This document shows positions 12,381-24,271 of a stretch of DNA of 64,000 nucleotides, piece by piece. The notes under the pieces were generated by a model. The model saw nothing but the letters and a program-made list of their open reading frames with translations, did not search any database and was not told where the DNA came from. Where the stretch lies: assembly GCA_022828595.1 (NCBI GenBank), contig JAKGHH010000003.1, positions 59,819,759-59,883,758 on the forward strand, read 5' to 3'. Each line of letters starts with the position of its first letter. Position 1 is the stretch's first letter. This stretch comes from Nelumbo lutea. Its lineage: Eukaryota; Streptophyta; Magnoliopsida; Proteales; Nelumbonaceae. The translations under genes and the position numbers were made by a program.

Positions 12381-13160
12381 CCAAAATTAAAGTCAATCTA
12401 GAATCTTCGTTAGAGACAAATACAGATCTGGAATCTTCGCTCATTGACCTCATGGTGGTGACACTACTCTTTGTAATTTTCAGCCCGGTGTTGATCCCTG
12501 CAATTATCACCATCGGTTTAGTAGTGATGGGGTTTCTCGTAGTGGGTGCCTTGAAGCAAGTGGCGTTATTGTCTATCTTGGTTACTAAAGTACTTGTGTG
12601 GGATGGGAGAGACAATAGGTGAAGCAACGCATGCAAGATGCAGCAGGATGCATGGGTCAGAAGGCATGGTAGAGGACAACTGGAATACTATCACTTCCAT
12701 CAGAAGACATGGATCTGGGATCTTCACTCATTAGCTCCATGAAACTCAAGCTCGGGAATTCATTTTTCTTCAATAGATCCCTTCGGACGGCTTCTGTGTT
12801 GCAATGAGCTCGGTAATGAGACCGCTTCCGTGTCGCAGTGACCGTCGGTAATGGGATAGCTTCTACATTGCAGTAACCATCGGTAGTTACAGCGACGGTA
12901 CTTGTAGCAACCATCATTGTTGGCGGTGGCGATGGCGATGGCGATGGGAATGGCCGCGTTGACTAATGAGAGACATGAATGTAACTCCGTAGAAGGGTAA
13001 AATGGACATTTGATTTTTTCTGTCCATTATTAACGACTCTTGAAAGATTTAGCCAATTGTTAGAAACAGTAAGGGTAGCGACAGTCAATTTTCAAAGAGT
13101 AAGGGTACACTTAGTCAATTAACTAAACCATAAGGATAGTTTAAGAAATTTACCCTTTAT
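12381..13160. other. Unclassified block ending in a TIR-like sequence
   Basis: Two minus-strand frames (12376-12636 and 12657-12917) are open but have no recognisable domain. A (GGCGAT)n run lies near 12925. The right margin (13005-13160) contains AAGGGTA repeats and ends AAGAAATTTACCC. A similar terminus, AAGAGATTTACCC, lies at about 40008-40020. The block may be a transposon that carries captured sequence, but no left terminus was identified. Confidence 0.35.
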
Positions 13161-13234
13161 ATTATTTACATTTAATCCTTTATGTTAACTAAATCTTTAA
13201 AATAATAATTAATATTATTATATTTTTTTAATTT

Positions 13235-14560
13235 TAGTGTATCATTTGAATCCATCATTTCAATATTTTATGGATCTCAATGTTAATAAAGATTTGTTAA
13301 GTTCTTTAAAAAAGGTGGTTGCAAAGCTGGAGCCTGATGAAGATAATGTTATCATTGCAATACAAGATGTAAATGTAAATTTTTATATAATTATTAGTTA
13401 TTATTTGTTTATTTATTGTTCATTGATTTTTACATATGTATAAATTATATAATATGTTTTGATGATTTGATCATATAATATTAATACTTGTTGTTTCAAA
13501 TAACAATAAAGTTAAATTATTCTATGAAGACTAGAAGGATTTGGAGATAGTTTAGCATAGATAGCAAGAGATAAAATTGATCCAGGTACAATGGATTTTT
13601 AAACTTTTAATATATTTTAGAATTATTAGTCTTTTATTAAGTAATTTTTTTATTTTAATGATATATGATACTGAAAGATTTTTTTATATTTGTTAGCAAA
13701 ATGGTGGTTGATGTATGGTCAAGATGCCCCACATCGTCAAAAGATTGCAATAAAGGTATTATCACAAACTGCTTCATCTAGTGGTTGTAAACGTAATTAG
13801 AGTACTTTCGGCCTCATTCATACAAAACTGAGAAATCGTCTACCCTTTGAGACTCTAAAAAAGTTTGTATATGTGCATTATAATATGAGATTAAGGGTTA
13901 GGCATCTTATTAGAGCATCCAAGATGTTACTTTCACACAATTAATCTTGATGACATATATGACAAAGATGATTCAGTATTGTCATGTTGGTTGAGAAGGA
14001 AAATACATTGAGTGTATTAAATAAGTCAGGTGATCCACCAAGACTTAATGCCATTATTGCTAGTTAAATGGGGGTAAATGTTGATCAGTGGTCAGAAAAC
14101 AAGAGAAATATTGAAAAAATACAACTGATGATGATGATGATGATGGTGTTGCTGGTAATGGAGATGGTAATATTGGAAACAATTAATGTGTTAATTCTAG
14201 AGGTGGTCAAAATCAAGGTGATCAAGGTAGTGAATATCTTAAATATATACCACCAATATATGATTCAATGTCTTTTAATAAAGAACAAAACCATCATAGG
14301 CATAGGGATTCACAGTTAATGGGCAATTATGGTTATAAAAGACAAAATGAGTGGAGTCAAGTCTATGGTAACCCTAGGAATGAAATGATGCAAAGCACGG
14401 GTATAATGAATTTGAGATCATCTCTAGATTATGGATATGACATGGGTCACATGGCTATTGCTAAATCTGCTCCTAGATCTAGTTTATCTGCTATGAATTC
14501 TTCACTTTTTGGTGGAGAATATGATAATAAGCAAACTGATGATTCATATTCATAAAGCAC
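13235..14560 (+). pseudogene. hAT transposase relic (C-terminal part)
   Basis: Three separated exonic pieces survive. The first (13237-13370) begins after an intron-like acceptor and encodes YHLNPSFQYF, the conserved start of the hAT C-terminal region. The second (about 13527-13580) encodes GFGDSLA followed by a stop. The third (13690-13935) encodes WWLMYGQDAP, SQTASSSGCKRN and YVHYNMRLRVRHL. These match the order WW..YG..P, S..SSGCERNWS and VYVHYNMRLR of plant DUF659/hAT-dimerisation transposases. The canonical Trp after RN is a stop codon here. 14068-14555 continues with D/M- then Q/Y-rich tail sequence. The BED finger and DDE core are absent, so this is dead. Confidence 0.75.
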
Positions 14561-15945
14561 ACAGAATATACAACAATATGATTCATATAATTATGGATTA
14601 AGTTATCAGTCTCAAATTCATTATCAACAATGCATTTTGGAGCAATATGAATATTTTAGACAAACATATGTGAATTCTTACTCCACCAGGATGACATGAA
14701 ATGAATATTGTTGTTATGTCAGATATCAGTTTAATGTTGATATAAGTAGCTTTCAACTTGCACATCATCACTTCCACTTCTAGGTGCAATAATAAATTGC
14801 CAAGTAATGACAATTTTTATAATTTTTTATGATTTTTGTTTATTTATTAATTATCTAATTTTAATAATATTTTATTTAGGTTGAGAATAAAGTCCATCAC
14901 TTTGTTACCATTCACCAATTTAATGAAGCCATGAAGATAATGAAAGTGATCAAGGTATATTCTAACTTCTAACTTCATCATATTGGGATTCACATGTTCA
15001 ATTTGTAAATTATAATAAATTGAAAATTTGAAGTTTGAACTTGGAAGATTGGAACTGAATTAAGTACTTTATTAGATAGTATGTTTTTGTTCTCGTATAT
15101 TGATTATAATATGTTTTATTTTTCATAAAACCCACTAAAACATGTTTTTGTATGCATAAATGGCCCATTTATGTCTTATATTTAGTGATATTAATATTTA
15201 TTTATGATTTATTAGAGTATTTATAGCATTTTCATGTGTATCTTAATTTTTCGTCTATATCCATGTATATGCAAGGTGTATCCCGATACGTCTCTTAAAT
15301 TTGCCATTTTGATACGCATAGTGTTTTCGATACTTTGAACCTTGGTTCAAACTGGGCTGACCGACCCAAACAAACTGAATCGAGGTGATTGGGTCTGTTC
15401 ATATTTAAATCGAGTTGAACTAGCCCGGACATGGGTTGGGTTGATTCGGATATATGTCGATTTAGGTGAAGTGTGTTGATTCAAGGCAAAACTAATTTTA
15501 GTCCATAATTAATAGAAAATTAGTGCATTAATTATAAATTATTTCACTCAAATGAAGAAATTTTAAAAAAATGGCTGAGGAATTAATGCTTGTATCTTTG
15601 GTGGTTAACCCAATGGTTATCCACAACCTAACTCAACCCAACCCATTTAAATTGACCCAATGGGTGATCAACCCATTTTCAACCACCCAAATAAATGGGC
15701 AAGATGGGTGGGTAGATACTGGGTGGGTTAGGTGGGTTCAACGTGTTGGGTGAGAAACTGCCACCCCTAAATACTATGATGTCTATTTCCTCTTATTACA
15801 ACACAAATAAGATTAAGAAAATTGCAAAACAGTATATATCCTTTTCTTTTAACATGATTATTCTCCTCCAGTATATACAAGGTATCATGTACCTAATTAA
15901 AAGCTCTTGATGATGACACCAAAGTTATCTATACTCTATACTATC
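14561..15945. other. Intergenic with degenerate transposon ends
   Basis: 15180-15352 ends TACTTTGAACCTTGG, the terminus of the CAAGGTTC MITE family seen at 16294 and 59521. 15355-15770 is rich in GGGTTGGGT/CAACCCA motifs and ends CTGCCACCCCTA, a hAT-like terminus without a paired end. No gene is recognised. Confidence 0.45.
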
Positions 15946-16279
15946 TCAATAACTTGGCTTTGAAGGAGTGATTTTGATCACTAGTCCACAGAATACATCA
16001 TCTGGGTCATGGATATGTAGATTCTATTCCACAATTAATATAAGGATCCTTGCACCTCTCACTGATGGTATGGAGGGTCTTGCCTTCTCCAACGACGTAA
16101 ATCTCATCACATTATCAGCCTAGGAGTTGGTTCCCTTTCACATATTCCCATGCGAGAGAACCCTCTTTCACAGAGCTGAAAAACATGAGGATCAATAGAA
16201 CAAGCGTGGAGTACCATGAAGCAGCCTCAGCTATGGCTATTGTTCTTGTTATTGTCTTCTGCATAGCCTTAGAATGCAT
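15946..16279 (-). pseudogene. LysM-domain protein gene, disabled
   Basis: Read on the minus strand, this is a small secreted or membrane-anchored LysM protein of the plant type: a short N-terminal segment, a hydrophobic helix, then one LysM. The product starts MHSKAMQKTITRT and has a membrane segment at about residues 23-38 (SWYSTLVLLILMFFSS). The LysM core reads CDEIYVVGEG.TLHTIS and then, in another frame, NLHIHDPDDVF.GLVIKIT. LysM modules bind N-acetylglucosamine-containing glycans. Two consecutive stop codons separate the helix from the Cys that begins LysM, an apparent 4-base insertion after DPYI shifts the frame, and a further stop lies in the LysM core. The start lies just beside a MITE (16294-16534), which sits upstream of it. 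Family identity is confident; function is lost unless an unusual splice form exists. Confidence 0.8.
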
Positions 16280-16285
16280 TAGAAA

Positions 16286-16542
16286 CAGTGAGGCAAGGTT
16301 CAAAATATCGAAACGCCCGATACGCTAGTAGGGGCGTATCGGGCTATATCACTATTGTTTTTTTTACTTTTTTTTATTGTTTTTTCAAAACCAGTTCATG
16401 GGGGGGGGGGGCTGGTTTAAGGCTCCTCCACCCCCTAAACCGATTAGAACCCCAATACACCCTCTATAGGGGCGTATCGGGGAGCTCCCAAAACAATACG
16501 TATCAGTTGATACGTGTCAATACTTTGAACCTTGGAGTGAGC
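16286..16542. mobile_element. CAAGGTTC-family MITE
   Basis: The element runs 16294-16534. Its left end is CAAGGTTCAAAATATCG and the reverse complement of its right end is CAAGGTTCAAAGTATTGAC. Flanks CAGTGAGG and GAGTGAGC share the central six bases AGTGAG. The interior holds a poly-G run (16400-16409) and GGGGCGTATCGGG motifs. A second member lies at 59521-59754. It adjoins the 5' end of the LysM pseudogene. Confidence 0.7.
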
Positions 16543-16772
16543 TAAAGTGAGAACAAGAGAGAGAGAGAGAGGGAAGGCGAATGCTGTGTTTTGATTTTAG
16601 TTATTTTTTTAGTACAAGGGTAATTTGGTCCCTAGGAAATCTTTCTTCTTCCTGCTCACTGATTTTGTGATTATTTTCAAAGCATAACCGAAATTGTCAA
16701 TAGTGTAAAAATCTTTACTTTTTTTTACAAAAATCCCTATATTTTTTATTATATAAATAACAAGACTATATT

Positions 16773-17674
16773 CATATTTATAGGGGTGTCAATAGTATTC
16801 GAAAAATTGAATTCGAATTCGATATAGAAAGTAATCGAATCGAATTTGAATAGTTCAAACAGTGTGAACGGTCAAATTGAATATATATCTTGTACCAATT
16901 AAATTATCGAATTGAATTTGAATACACATTGATCCGATTCGATAGTTATCTAAATTCAATTATTATAATATAATATATTATTTATAAGTGTCATGACTTT
17001 TTATAAAATAAAGATAAATATCTTAAAAACTCGATCGAAGTGTCTTAACTTTTTTATATTAGATACATTATTATATAAAAAGGAGAACTAATTACTTCTA
17101 ACATAATAAGACCACTTGATACAGACTTTTTGACAAGTGACAAAAAAAGAATTATTACTTCTGCCAAAACAACCTACTCCATCTCATCTCCGCCCTTTAT
17201 CCAATTTCGAAGTTCCCCATTTCCCTCCCTTCTGTCTCCCTCATTACCTTGTATTGACCTCCTTCCCTAGCGTCTGGTTTTATTGGTTTTTTCATAAGAG
17301 ATTTCAAAAATATGAATAGCATATATTAAAGGCAAAGAAGGTCATGTATTGATGAAGAAACAGAGTGTTACAGTCAAAGTTGCAGCTATTATTCATTGAC
17401 TTTACGGCATACGAAAAGATTGTAGAAGTCTCTCTCTTATCTCTCTCTCGCTTTCCCCTCCCTCATCTCTCTTTCTTTCTCTATGTTACCGAAGACTTAT
17501 CCATCGAATTTGAATTTATCAAATATTTAATTATCTAAGTCAAATTCAAATTCAATTTTTACTTTCGAATATCCGTCGAATATCGAACTGAATTCAAATC
17601 ATTAGTTTTGTAATCGAAATCGAATATAACATAATTCAATTCGAATTCGCTCCGTTTACAGGCCTACATATTTA
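16773..17674. mobile_element. hAT-type non-autonomous element, perfect 8-bp duplication
   Basis: The element spans 16781-17666 (886 bp). Its left end is TAGGGGTGTCAATAGTATTC; the reverse complement of its right end starts TAGGCCTGTAAACGGAGCG. Both subterminal regions are packed with GAATTCGAAT/ATCGAAT motifs. It is flanked by identical CATATTTA at 16773-16780 and 17667-17674, the 8-bp duplication expected of hAT insertion. No transposase is visible. Confidence 0.85.
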
Positions 17675-18098
17675 TATGTATATATGTATGTATATGAATG
17701 TGTACTTCTGCACACATAGAGTGAGAATTGTGGAGAGAAAAAAAATGGAGAGAGTTGATATTAATCTTTTTGTATTGTAATGTTTTTTTACTTGTGCAAG
17801 ATAGAGAACCATTTTGGTAACTTGATCTTGGGTCAAAGGATTTAACTATTTGCTTTGACCATTTGATTCATTCAAATAAAAATAAAAATAAAAGAAAATT
17901 AAAAAAAGAATCAATTGTATATTATCTTTCTTAAGAGATTTTTTATCCAAAAGAGAAACTTAAATTAACACTTTGAATAAACTTTTACAAAATAAACATA
18001 TTGTCCAAGTTTAATAAACTTAATTTATTTATTGTTCATCATCATCATCATCATCCAAACCATATCCCAAATATAGGGTTAGCTACATGAATCCTACA
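17675..18098. other. Intergenic, nothing recognised
   Basis: AT-rich sequence with a short (CAT)n run at about 18037-18055. No coding or element structure was identified. Confidence 0.5.
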
Positions 18099-18317
18099 TC
18101 AGCATTCCATTCTATTTGATTTTTGTTGGAGATACAGTTTCAAGAAATTGGAGGTGAATCTCTGAGGCATACCACCACTATCTTGTTCTCCCTTCAACGC
18201 TCTATCCAAGGCTTGTTGAACCAGGATGTCCTTCACCCTCCTTTGCCATAAAGTAAAGCTGTCTTTTCCATCAAACCTCTCAATTTGTAAATAAGAACTT
18301 GTACCTTTTGTTGCCAC
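18099..18317 (-). pseudogene. Ty1/Copia gag N-terminal fragment
   Basis: The minus-strand product starts MATKGTSSYLQIERFDGK and continues DSFTLWQRRVKDILVQQ and ALDRALKGE. This is the conserved N-terminus of plant Copia gag (IEKFDGK, LW...M..LL.QQ.L..AL.G). Similarity ends after about 45 residues; the rest of the frame is unrelated sequence, so the polyprotein is truncated. LTR-like sequence lies upstream on the same strand (18318-18860). Confidence 0.7.
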
Positions 18318-18860
18318 TATCTCTTAAGCAATTTCACTAACACCATGTAAACACCAACTTGGGAGCTTTTTTATACCACTTTTTTGGGGCCTCAAAACAA
18401 TCACCCATAGGATAAAATCACAAAATATTTGAAATAGTAACAAAAAAATCCAATATCAACAAAAATAACGATTTTCAAGCAAAAACAAATAAAAACAAGA
18501 ACCACCAACAACACAAAGAATTTACGTGGTTCAGCTTTACCGCCTATGTCCACGAGAGAGACAAAAACTACTCTTCACTATGAAAGAAAATGAGAAACAA
18601 TATAAATACCTTATGCATTGCAACCCAAACCAACCATTAACCCTTGTACACCCATTTTACATTTCCTCTTTTAACCAGAAAAACAAAAATAAGAAAAAGA
18701 AATCCACTCTTATACCAAGAGCACCCTCTCTCTCTACCTCTCCTTTTTTTTCTCTCTCCAATAAGAAAAACAATAAACTTCTTTTTCACCTTTCTGAAAA
18801 ACCCTAACCCTACATACAAAAGAAACATTTTATGTGTAAAGCCCTCTTTAGCCTAAAGAG
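18318..18860 (-). mobile_element. LTR/leader-like sequence upstream of the Copia gag scrap
   Basis: This lies where the leader and 5' LTR of the Copia fragment would be. It contains AGAATTTACGTGGTTCAGC near 18517, a motif I associate with plant retrotransposon LTRs. It also has long A-rich and CT-rich stretches (18720-18770). Exact LTR borders, PBS and target duplication were not resolved. Confidence 0.4.
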
Positions 18861-19193
18861 AGGCCACACCAACTATTAGATTAAAAATAATCAAGTGGTT
18901 GAAAAAAAGATATAACTAGGGATTTGTAGTATTTAACTTCATTGTTAATCCAACAAACCTTTCAATGAAGCTCTTTGCTAGAGAGAGAGAGAGAGAGTGA
19001 GAGAGGTCCATACCATATGTTATACAACCCATTAAGCTACAAGATATAACAAATTTGGCTTGGTTAATAATTTAGGTTATGGTTTAATGTATTTTAAAAA
19101 TTTGAAGAACAATTATGGGTAAAAAAATTCTTATGGTCTAATTTAATGACAAGATATAATAGGAAGTAACAATTGTTGTTGTTGTTGTTGTTG

Positions 19194-19254
<61 letters not shown>

Positions 19255-20227
19255 GCATGAATTATCCAACCCAAACATTATTTTTTTTATTTTTGGCTTG
19301 GATAAAATATTTGTGGTTATTTTTACAAGTAATTAATTGTTAGATTATTTATTGATTTTATTAAATGGTTCAACTATGATACTAGAAAAGTTATAACCAA
19401 TCAACTGGTATCATAAAAAGGTGACCAATCAGTGGTGTTCATCAAAATTCATGGGGTGCTTTGATTTATCAAAGCTCTTCTAGTACCATGTCTTTTCAGT
19501 ATCAAGATTTTCCTTTTGTTGAATAATATAATTTATCTAATAAAATAACATATGTAGCATATGGGCCCATTGAGTCATGAGGGTTATAATCATTATTTTC
19601 ATTAAAGTGTGCCAATATGATATTCAAAATATCAAATATATGCCTTTGTTAAGTTAGGATTATAATTGTCATTTTCACAAATATATGTACTTATGAGATA
19701 AGTGACTCACCAAACACTACAATACAAATAAATACTTAAAGATAAGTAGTATGAGAAAAGACCTCCCAAACATTAATAAATACATATTTGAATAAATACT
19801 TATTCGTACAACTATTTATTTGCCAAACATAGGAGATAAAACCATCAAGAGATGCTTCAAGAGCATGTAAGACATTTTGAGCCATAAAAATGTGTTTAAA
19901 AAAGGGTATTTATTAGGAGTTGGATTATGGGGAAAATATTAATTTGTTTAAGGACCATTGAAATAACTTTGGCCATATAATAAAGAAGATAACCCACGAA
20001 GATGCTAATGAGGGTTGTTAAATTTTATGATGAGTTATATTATCAACTAGAATAGTAGGGAATGGGATTTTACATACTTAGTTATTAGGTTTATAGTTAG
20101 ATCAAGAGGGAAGCTATTCTAATTCCAAGGGTGAACAAAAGGAACAAAATAAAACAGAAACTAGATATGAAAGAAACTTTTTTAATTACTCCAACATACA
20201 AATCTGTGTTTCAAATTCCATTTAGAT
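18861..20227. other. Intergenic with compound microsatellite
   Basis: No gene is recognised. A (GA)n run lies at 18980-18997. A compound (TTG)n-(TTA)n microsatellite occupies about 19173-19254. The remainder is AT-rich. Confidence 0.55.
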
Positions 20228-20814
20228 AGAGGTGTAAATCGGGTCGTGCTTTCCTCATCTAGGATACTTCAAAGGTCCAGCTCAACATGGCCCATGGCGG
20301 GCTCATGTTGTGTGATGGGCTTGGGCCGACTGAGCTATAGGCCATGCTATGGGCCTAGATCGTGTTGAGCTAGGCTACAGGGCGGGCCTTGGACTAAGGC
20401 CGAACCAGGCCAGCCTTTTTTTTTCACATTTTAATTTTTTTCATTTTTTTGTTAAGTAAAGTAATACAACCTTGGGAAAAGTAGAAATTTAACGAAAAAT
20501 ACTTAACAATATACAAAATAGACAAAAAATTGGAAAAAAAATTAGAAATTTCATTTCATTTGAATTTGAACAATACTATGTATGAATGGAATAAAATATA
20601 AAAACAACATAATCAAATTATAAATTGAAAATAAAAATTGTAATGGTATTGTTGAAAAAATAACAACTAACTTAAATAAATTTGAAAAACAAAATTTACA
20701 ATAATTTAAAAATAAAAATGCTATACAATTATTGAGTATACAAAAAAAAATATTGACTTCATTTTCTTCAAGTTCCACCTCCATGACCATCTCCTTAACC
20801 CTAACCTACATCAT

Positions 20815-22745
20815 TTGCATCTAGTGGAAACATCAGGTGAAGTGTCATGCCCTCCTTTATCTTGTGGTCTATCCTCAGCATCTATCCAATCTTTCAAGTA
20901 TATACACATTTCCAAATTTTCATCGTTCATGCAACTTCTCTTTTCATCCACCACCCTAGTACCTATACTAAAATAATACTCCAATGGAATTGGATAATTT
21001 TTTCCATGTTCACTTCACCATGCTAAAATATCAAAATTATTTATTTTATCCGAGTTGAAGAAATCATTTAAAGTATATTTTTTTTTGTAAATAAAAATTA
21101 AGTTCAATAAATAAACTTGTTAATAAAATGACAATAGAATTATGCCTTTTACTTATTAGAGACCAAATTTTTTATTTTTCACTACTCGAAGTAGATGTTC
21201 CAGAAAAGTTCCACATGTACAAATTGATGTTTTCCTATGCCCTAATAATTGAGATTCATATAAATTGTACATTTCAAATAATGAATTATTAATTTATTCT
21301 TCTTTAATTTTCAATTTCAATATTCATATTTTTACAAAATGATTCTAGAACATGTGAACCATCTTTCCTAATCCTATGATCTAATATTATAGCTAAACAA
21401 TATAGAGAAGAAATGTTTTTCCTATATTTTTTAAATTTAATTTCCATTGTTCCATTAATACTTTTAAATTTTGAATTATTTCTATATTTTTCAAATATTC
21501 ACTAATAAGAAATAAATTATTAACCAAAATACAACTAGTTGGGTAATAAACACCTAAAAATTCATTAATTGTATCATAAAAAATTGTAAAAAATCCTTTA
21601 TATAAACTATCATTTCCTAGTCATCTTTAGTTATAAAATCATGTGACATTTTTTCATTATAAAAATTAGGAAGAATATATTTGTATGAAATACAACATTT
21701 TAACATAGAATAGGTAAAATTTCACTTATGTTGAACATCTAATACAAAAAAAAATTATATTTTAAACTATATTTTTGACATAGATATTTAAATTCTTTTT
21801 TTTTTTTGTTTCAGAACTTTCTAATATATATAATACAATTTATAACTTTAGAAATATGATGAGAAATAATATTTAAAGCATCTTGAACACATAAATTTAA
21901 TATATGAGATGCACATCTAATATGAAATAATTTATCATTTAAACATGGTTTTAGTTGCATTTTAAAATACTTATTGTTGAATCATTATTACTAGCATTAT
22001 CAAAACTAATAGAAAAAAGTTTATGTTCAATTCCATAATTATGTCAAGTATTTAAAATACTTGTAGCAATTGTTGGGTTAGTATGTGGCCATTCAAGCCT
22101 AGTAAAACTTAAATTTTTCTTTTTGTAAAAGTCAATTTTCATCACTAGAATGTCCAATAATACAAATATAACTTATATTATATTTAGAAGTCCAAATATC
22201 AAAAGTAATTGCAACTTTAGAAGTAAGTGTTGATAAAGTAGAAATTAAATTTTGTTTATTTGAATAAAAAATTTTTGAAGCATATGATTTAATAGTATTT
22301 ATAAAAATTTTTTTTTAAATTGGAGATTTACAGAATGTTGTAAAAATCTTTCAATCTTAATATCTTCACCTAATAAAAATGGTTGTCCATCATGTACAAT
22401 ATATTTTGCTAATTCTTGCTTCATTTTTTCTTAAGAATATTTAAAATTACAAAAAAAAAAAGCATGCCTATTTTGTATTTGTGATTATTGCTTCCCTTAT
22501 TCTTCTTCATCATATTCTTCTTCATTTTTCTAATGATTGAGAATGTTTGCCCGAGTGGTTAGTACTACGTACCCTTGCTACTATAAGTAAAGTCACTTAT
22601 ACATTTTGCGGCTTCCCCTCAGCCTCTTATATGTTAAATATTTACCAAACTAGGCTAGTCAACTTAGTGCCCTTCTTTTACTTTCCCCTAGTAGTAGTAC
22701 TAAGGGTGGGAACTTTGGCAATATCAATAGCATCTATATCGGTGC
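20815..22745 (-). pseudogene. hAT transposase relic
   Basis: Minus-strand pieces appear in correct order. At 22520-22745 a BED-finger-like stretch reads KGTKLTSLVW, then GKPQ, then NHSGKHSQSLE; the finger cysteines are not conserved. At about 22330-22420 KQELAKYIVHDGQPFLLGED matches the pre-core motif. At about 21990-22100 LEWPHTNPTIATSILNT and FSISFDNASNND match the catalytic DNA-N-Asp region. At about 20860-21050 FDILAW, FSIGTRVVDEKRS and YLKDWIDAEDR match the hAT dimerisation domain. Stops and frameshifts occur throughout, and the hydrophobic segment between FDILAW and FSIG is shortened. It is a dead copy of an Ac/Tip100-like family. Confidence 0.75.
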
Positions 22746-23917
22746 AACTTACTTAAATGTCAAAATAAAATAATAAAAGTAAAAAATAAAAATATATAAA
22801 ACTACAAAAAATATAGAGAATTTTAACATAACTCAAATACTATAAATGTGGCATATTAAGCAAATGGATCAATGATTCAACCTTTTATTATTCAAGTAAT
22901 GGTCAATGGTTCAACCTTTTAGGTTAACTTGGTCAACCCACATTGTCATAATTAACAAAAATTTCAAAAAAGATAAAAACAAAAATTATTTAACAACAAA
23001 AAAGGTGCAAAAAATATTTGGGTATGTATCTTTTATTATGTATTTCGTCACATTAAACAAAATAATTGTGATAAATAAGAATTAGTTTTGTTAATGATCA
23101 AAAAAGAATAAAAAATTAAACTAAAAAAGAAAACTATTTTTCCATCCAATTGGTGGTTGACCCATTTTGGTGCAAATTTTAGATACACATATATATACAT
23201 GTATATGTGCATGCACACACACACTCACACACACATCTATGTAAAATTTTAGCATGGGGATGATTGACCAATACAAGTTAAGGCCCAAGATCAACTTGAC
23301 CTTGGGCTTGAGCCTTAGGCCCAATAATGCACATGTTTGGGCCTAGGTTGAACACAAACTTGACTCAACCTGCACACCTTGCACCATAACGGTCCAATAA
23401 TTTGGGTAAAATGGTTAGCCATTGATGTCATAATTAAATAATAAAAATGAAAAATAGATAGAATTACAAAAACTAATATATAGAAAATTTTAGCACATCT
23501 CAAATACTATAGATGTGTCATATTAAGAAAATATAAATGTGGCAAACAAGAATTTCTTTTACGATTATAAGTGGAATAGAAATTTTAAAATTTCCCAAAA
23601 CCAAGATTATTTTCCCTTTCAAATTAAATAAATCAACATATGATGTCATAATTGTATAGTAAAAACTCAAAGAATAGATAGAAATAGGAAATTACTAAAA
23701 ATATAAAAACTTGTTAAAAAATTATACATGTATCTAATATTATATGTTTATCATATTAAACAAAAATAAATATGATAATAAGAAGTATTTTTTATTTACA
23801 ATAAACAATGAAAAAATACAAAATTTAAATCCACCAGCACACCATATTTTAATTATTTTCTTTTTTAATAGGATATTTATCTTTGCTAATTATCATTGTT
23901 ACAAGAGGCATGTGCAC

Positions 23918-23924
<7 letters not shown>

Positions 23925-23976
<52 letters not shown>
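23925..23976. repeat. (TA)n microsatellite
   Basis: An uninterrupted TA dinucleotide run of about 52 bp. Confidence 0.95.
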
Positions 23977-23977
<1 letters not shown>

Positions 23978-24271
23978 TTTTAAATGAATATTGTTCACAT
24001 TTCAATTAATTCCATTTGTAAATTAGGCTATAAAAGTCCAATAAAAAATAACTATACAAAAACATATTATTAATTTACATCAAATCAAACCAACCCACTC
24101 AAACTTGATTATGGTCGGCTTAAGTTGTGTTGGGCTTGGAACGCAAAATTTGAATTTGACCTTTGGATTGGCCTAGGTCCAAATATGATTTGGCCTTGGT
24201 TGACCCTCGATCTGACCCTCTCTACACCCCTCTTAAAATATATCTGACCGCATGAAGCATGATCCAATCCT

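Larger units (their letters stand above)
20228..24233 (-). mobile_element. Degenerate hAT element
   Basis: The left margin AGAGGTGTAAATCGGGTC (20228) and the reverse complement of the right margin, AGGGGTGTAGAGAGGGTC (ending near 24233), are similar. Both are followed by GGGCC/GGCCTAGG-rich subterminal sequence. The minus-strand transposase relic (20815-22745) lies between, in the orientation expected for a 5' end at the high coordinate. No clean 8-bp target duplication was found, so the borders are tentative. Confidence 0.5.

Noticed and set aside
22547..22620. tRNA-like A box (GCCCGAGTGGTTAGTA)
   Set aside because: No B box at the right distance and no cloverleaf. The minus strand here reads as a decayed BED finger of a hAT transposase, which explains the sequence better.
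20228..24233. 8-bp target duplication for the second hAT relic
   Set aside because: No register of the flanks gives a convincing match, so the borders are tentative.
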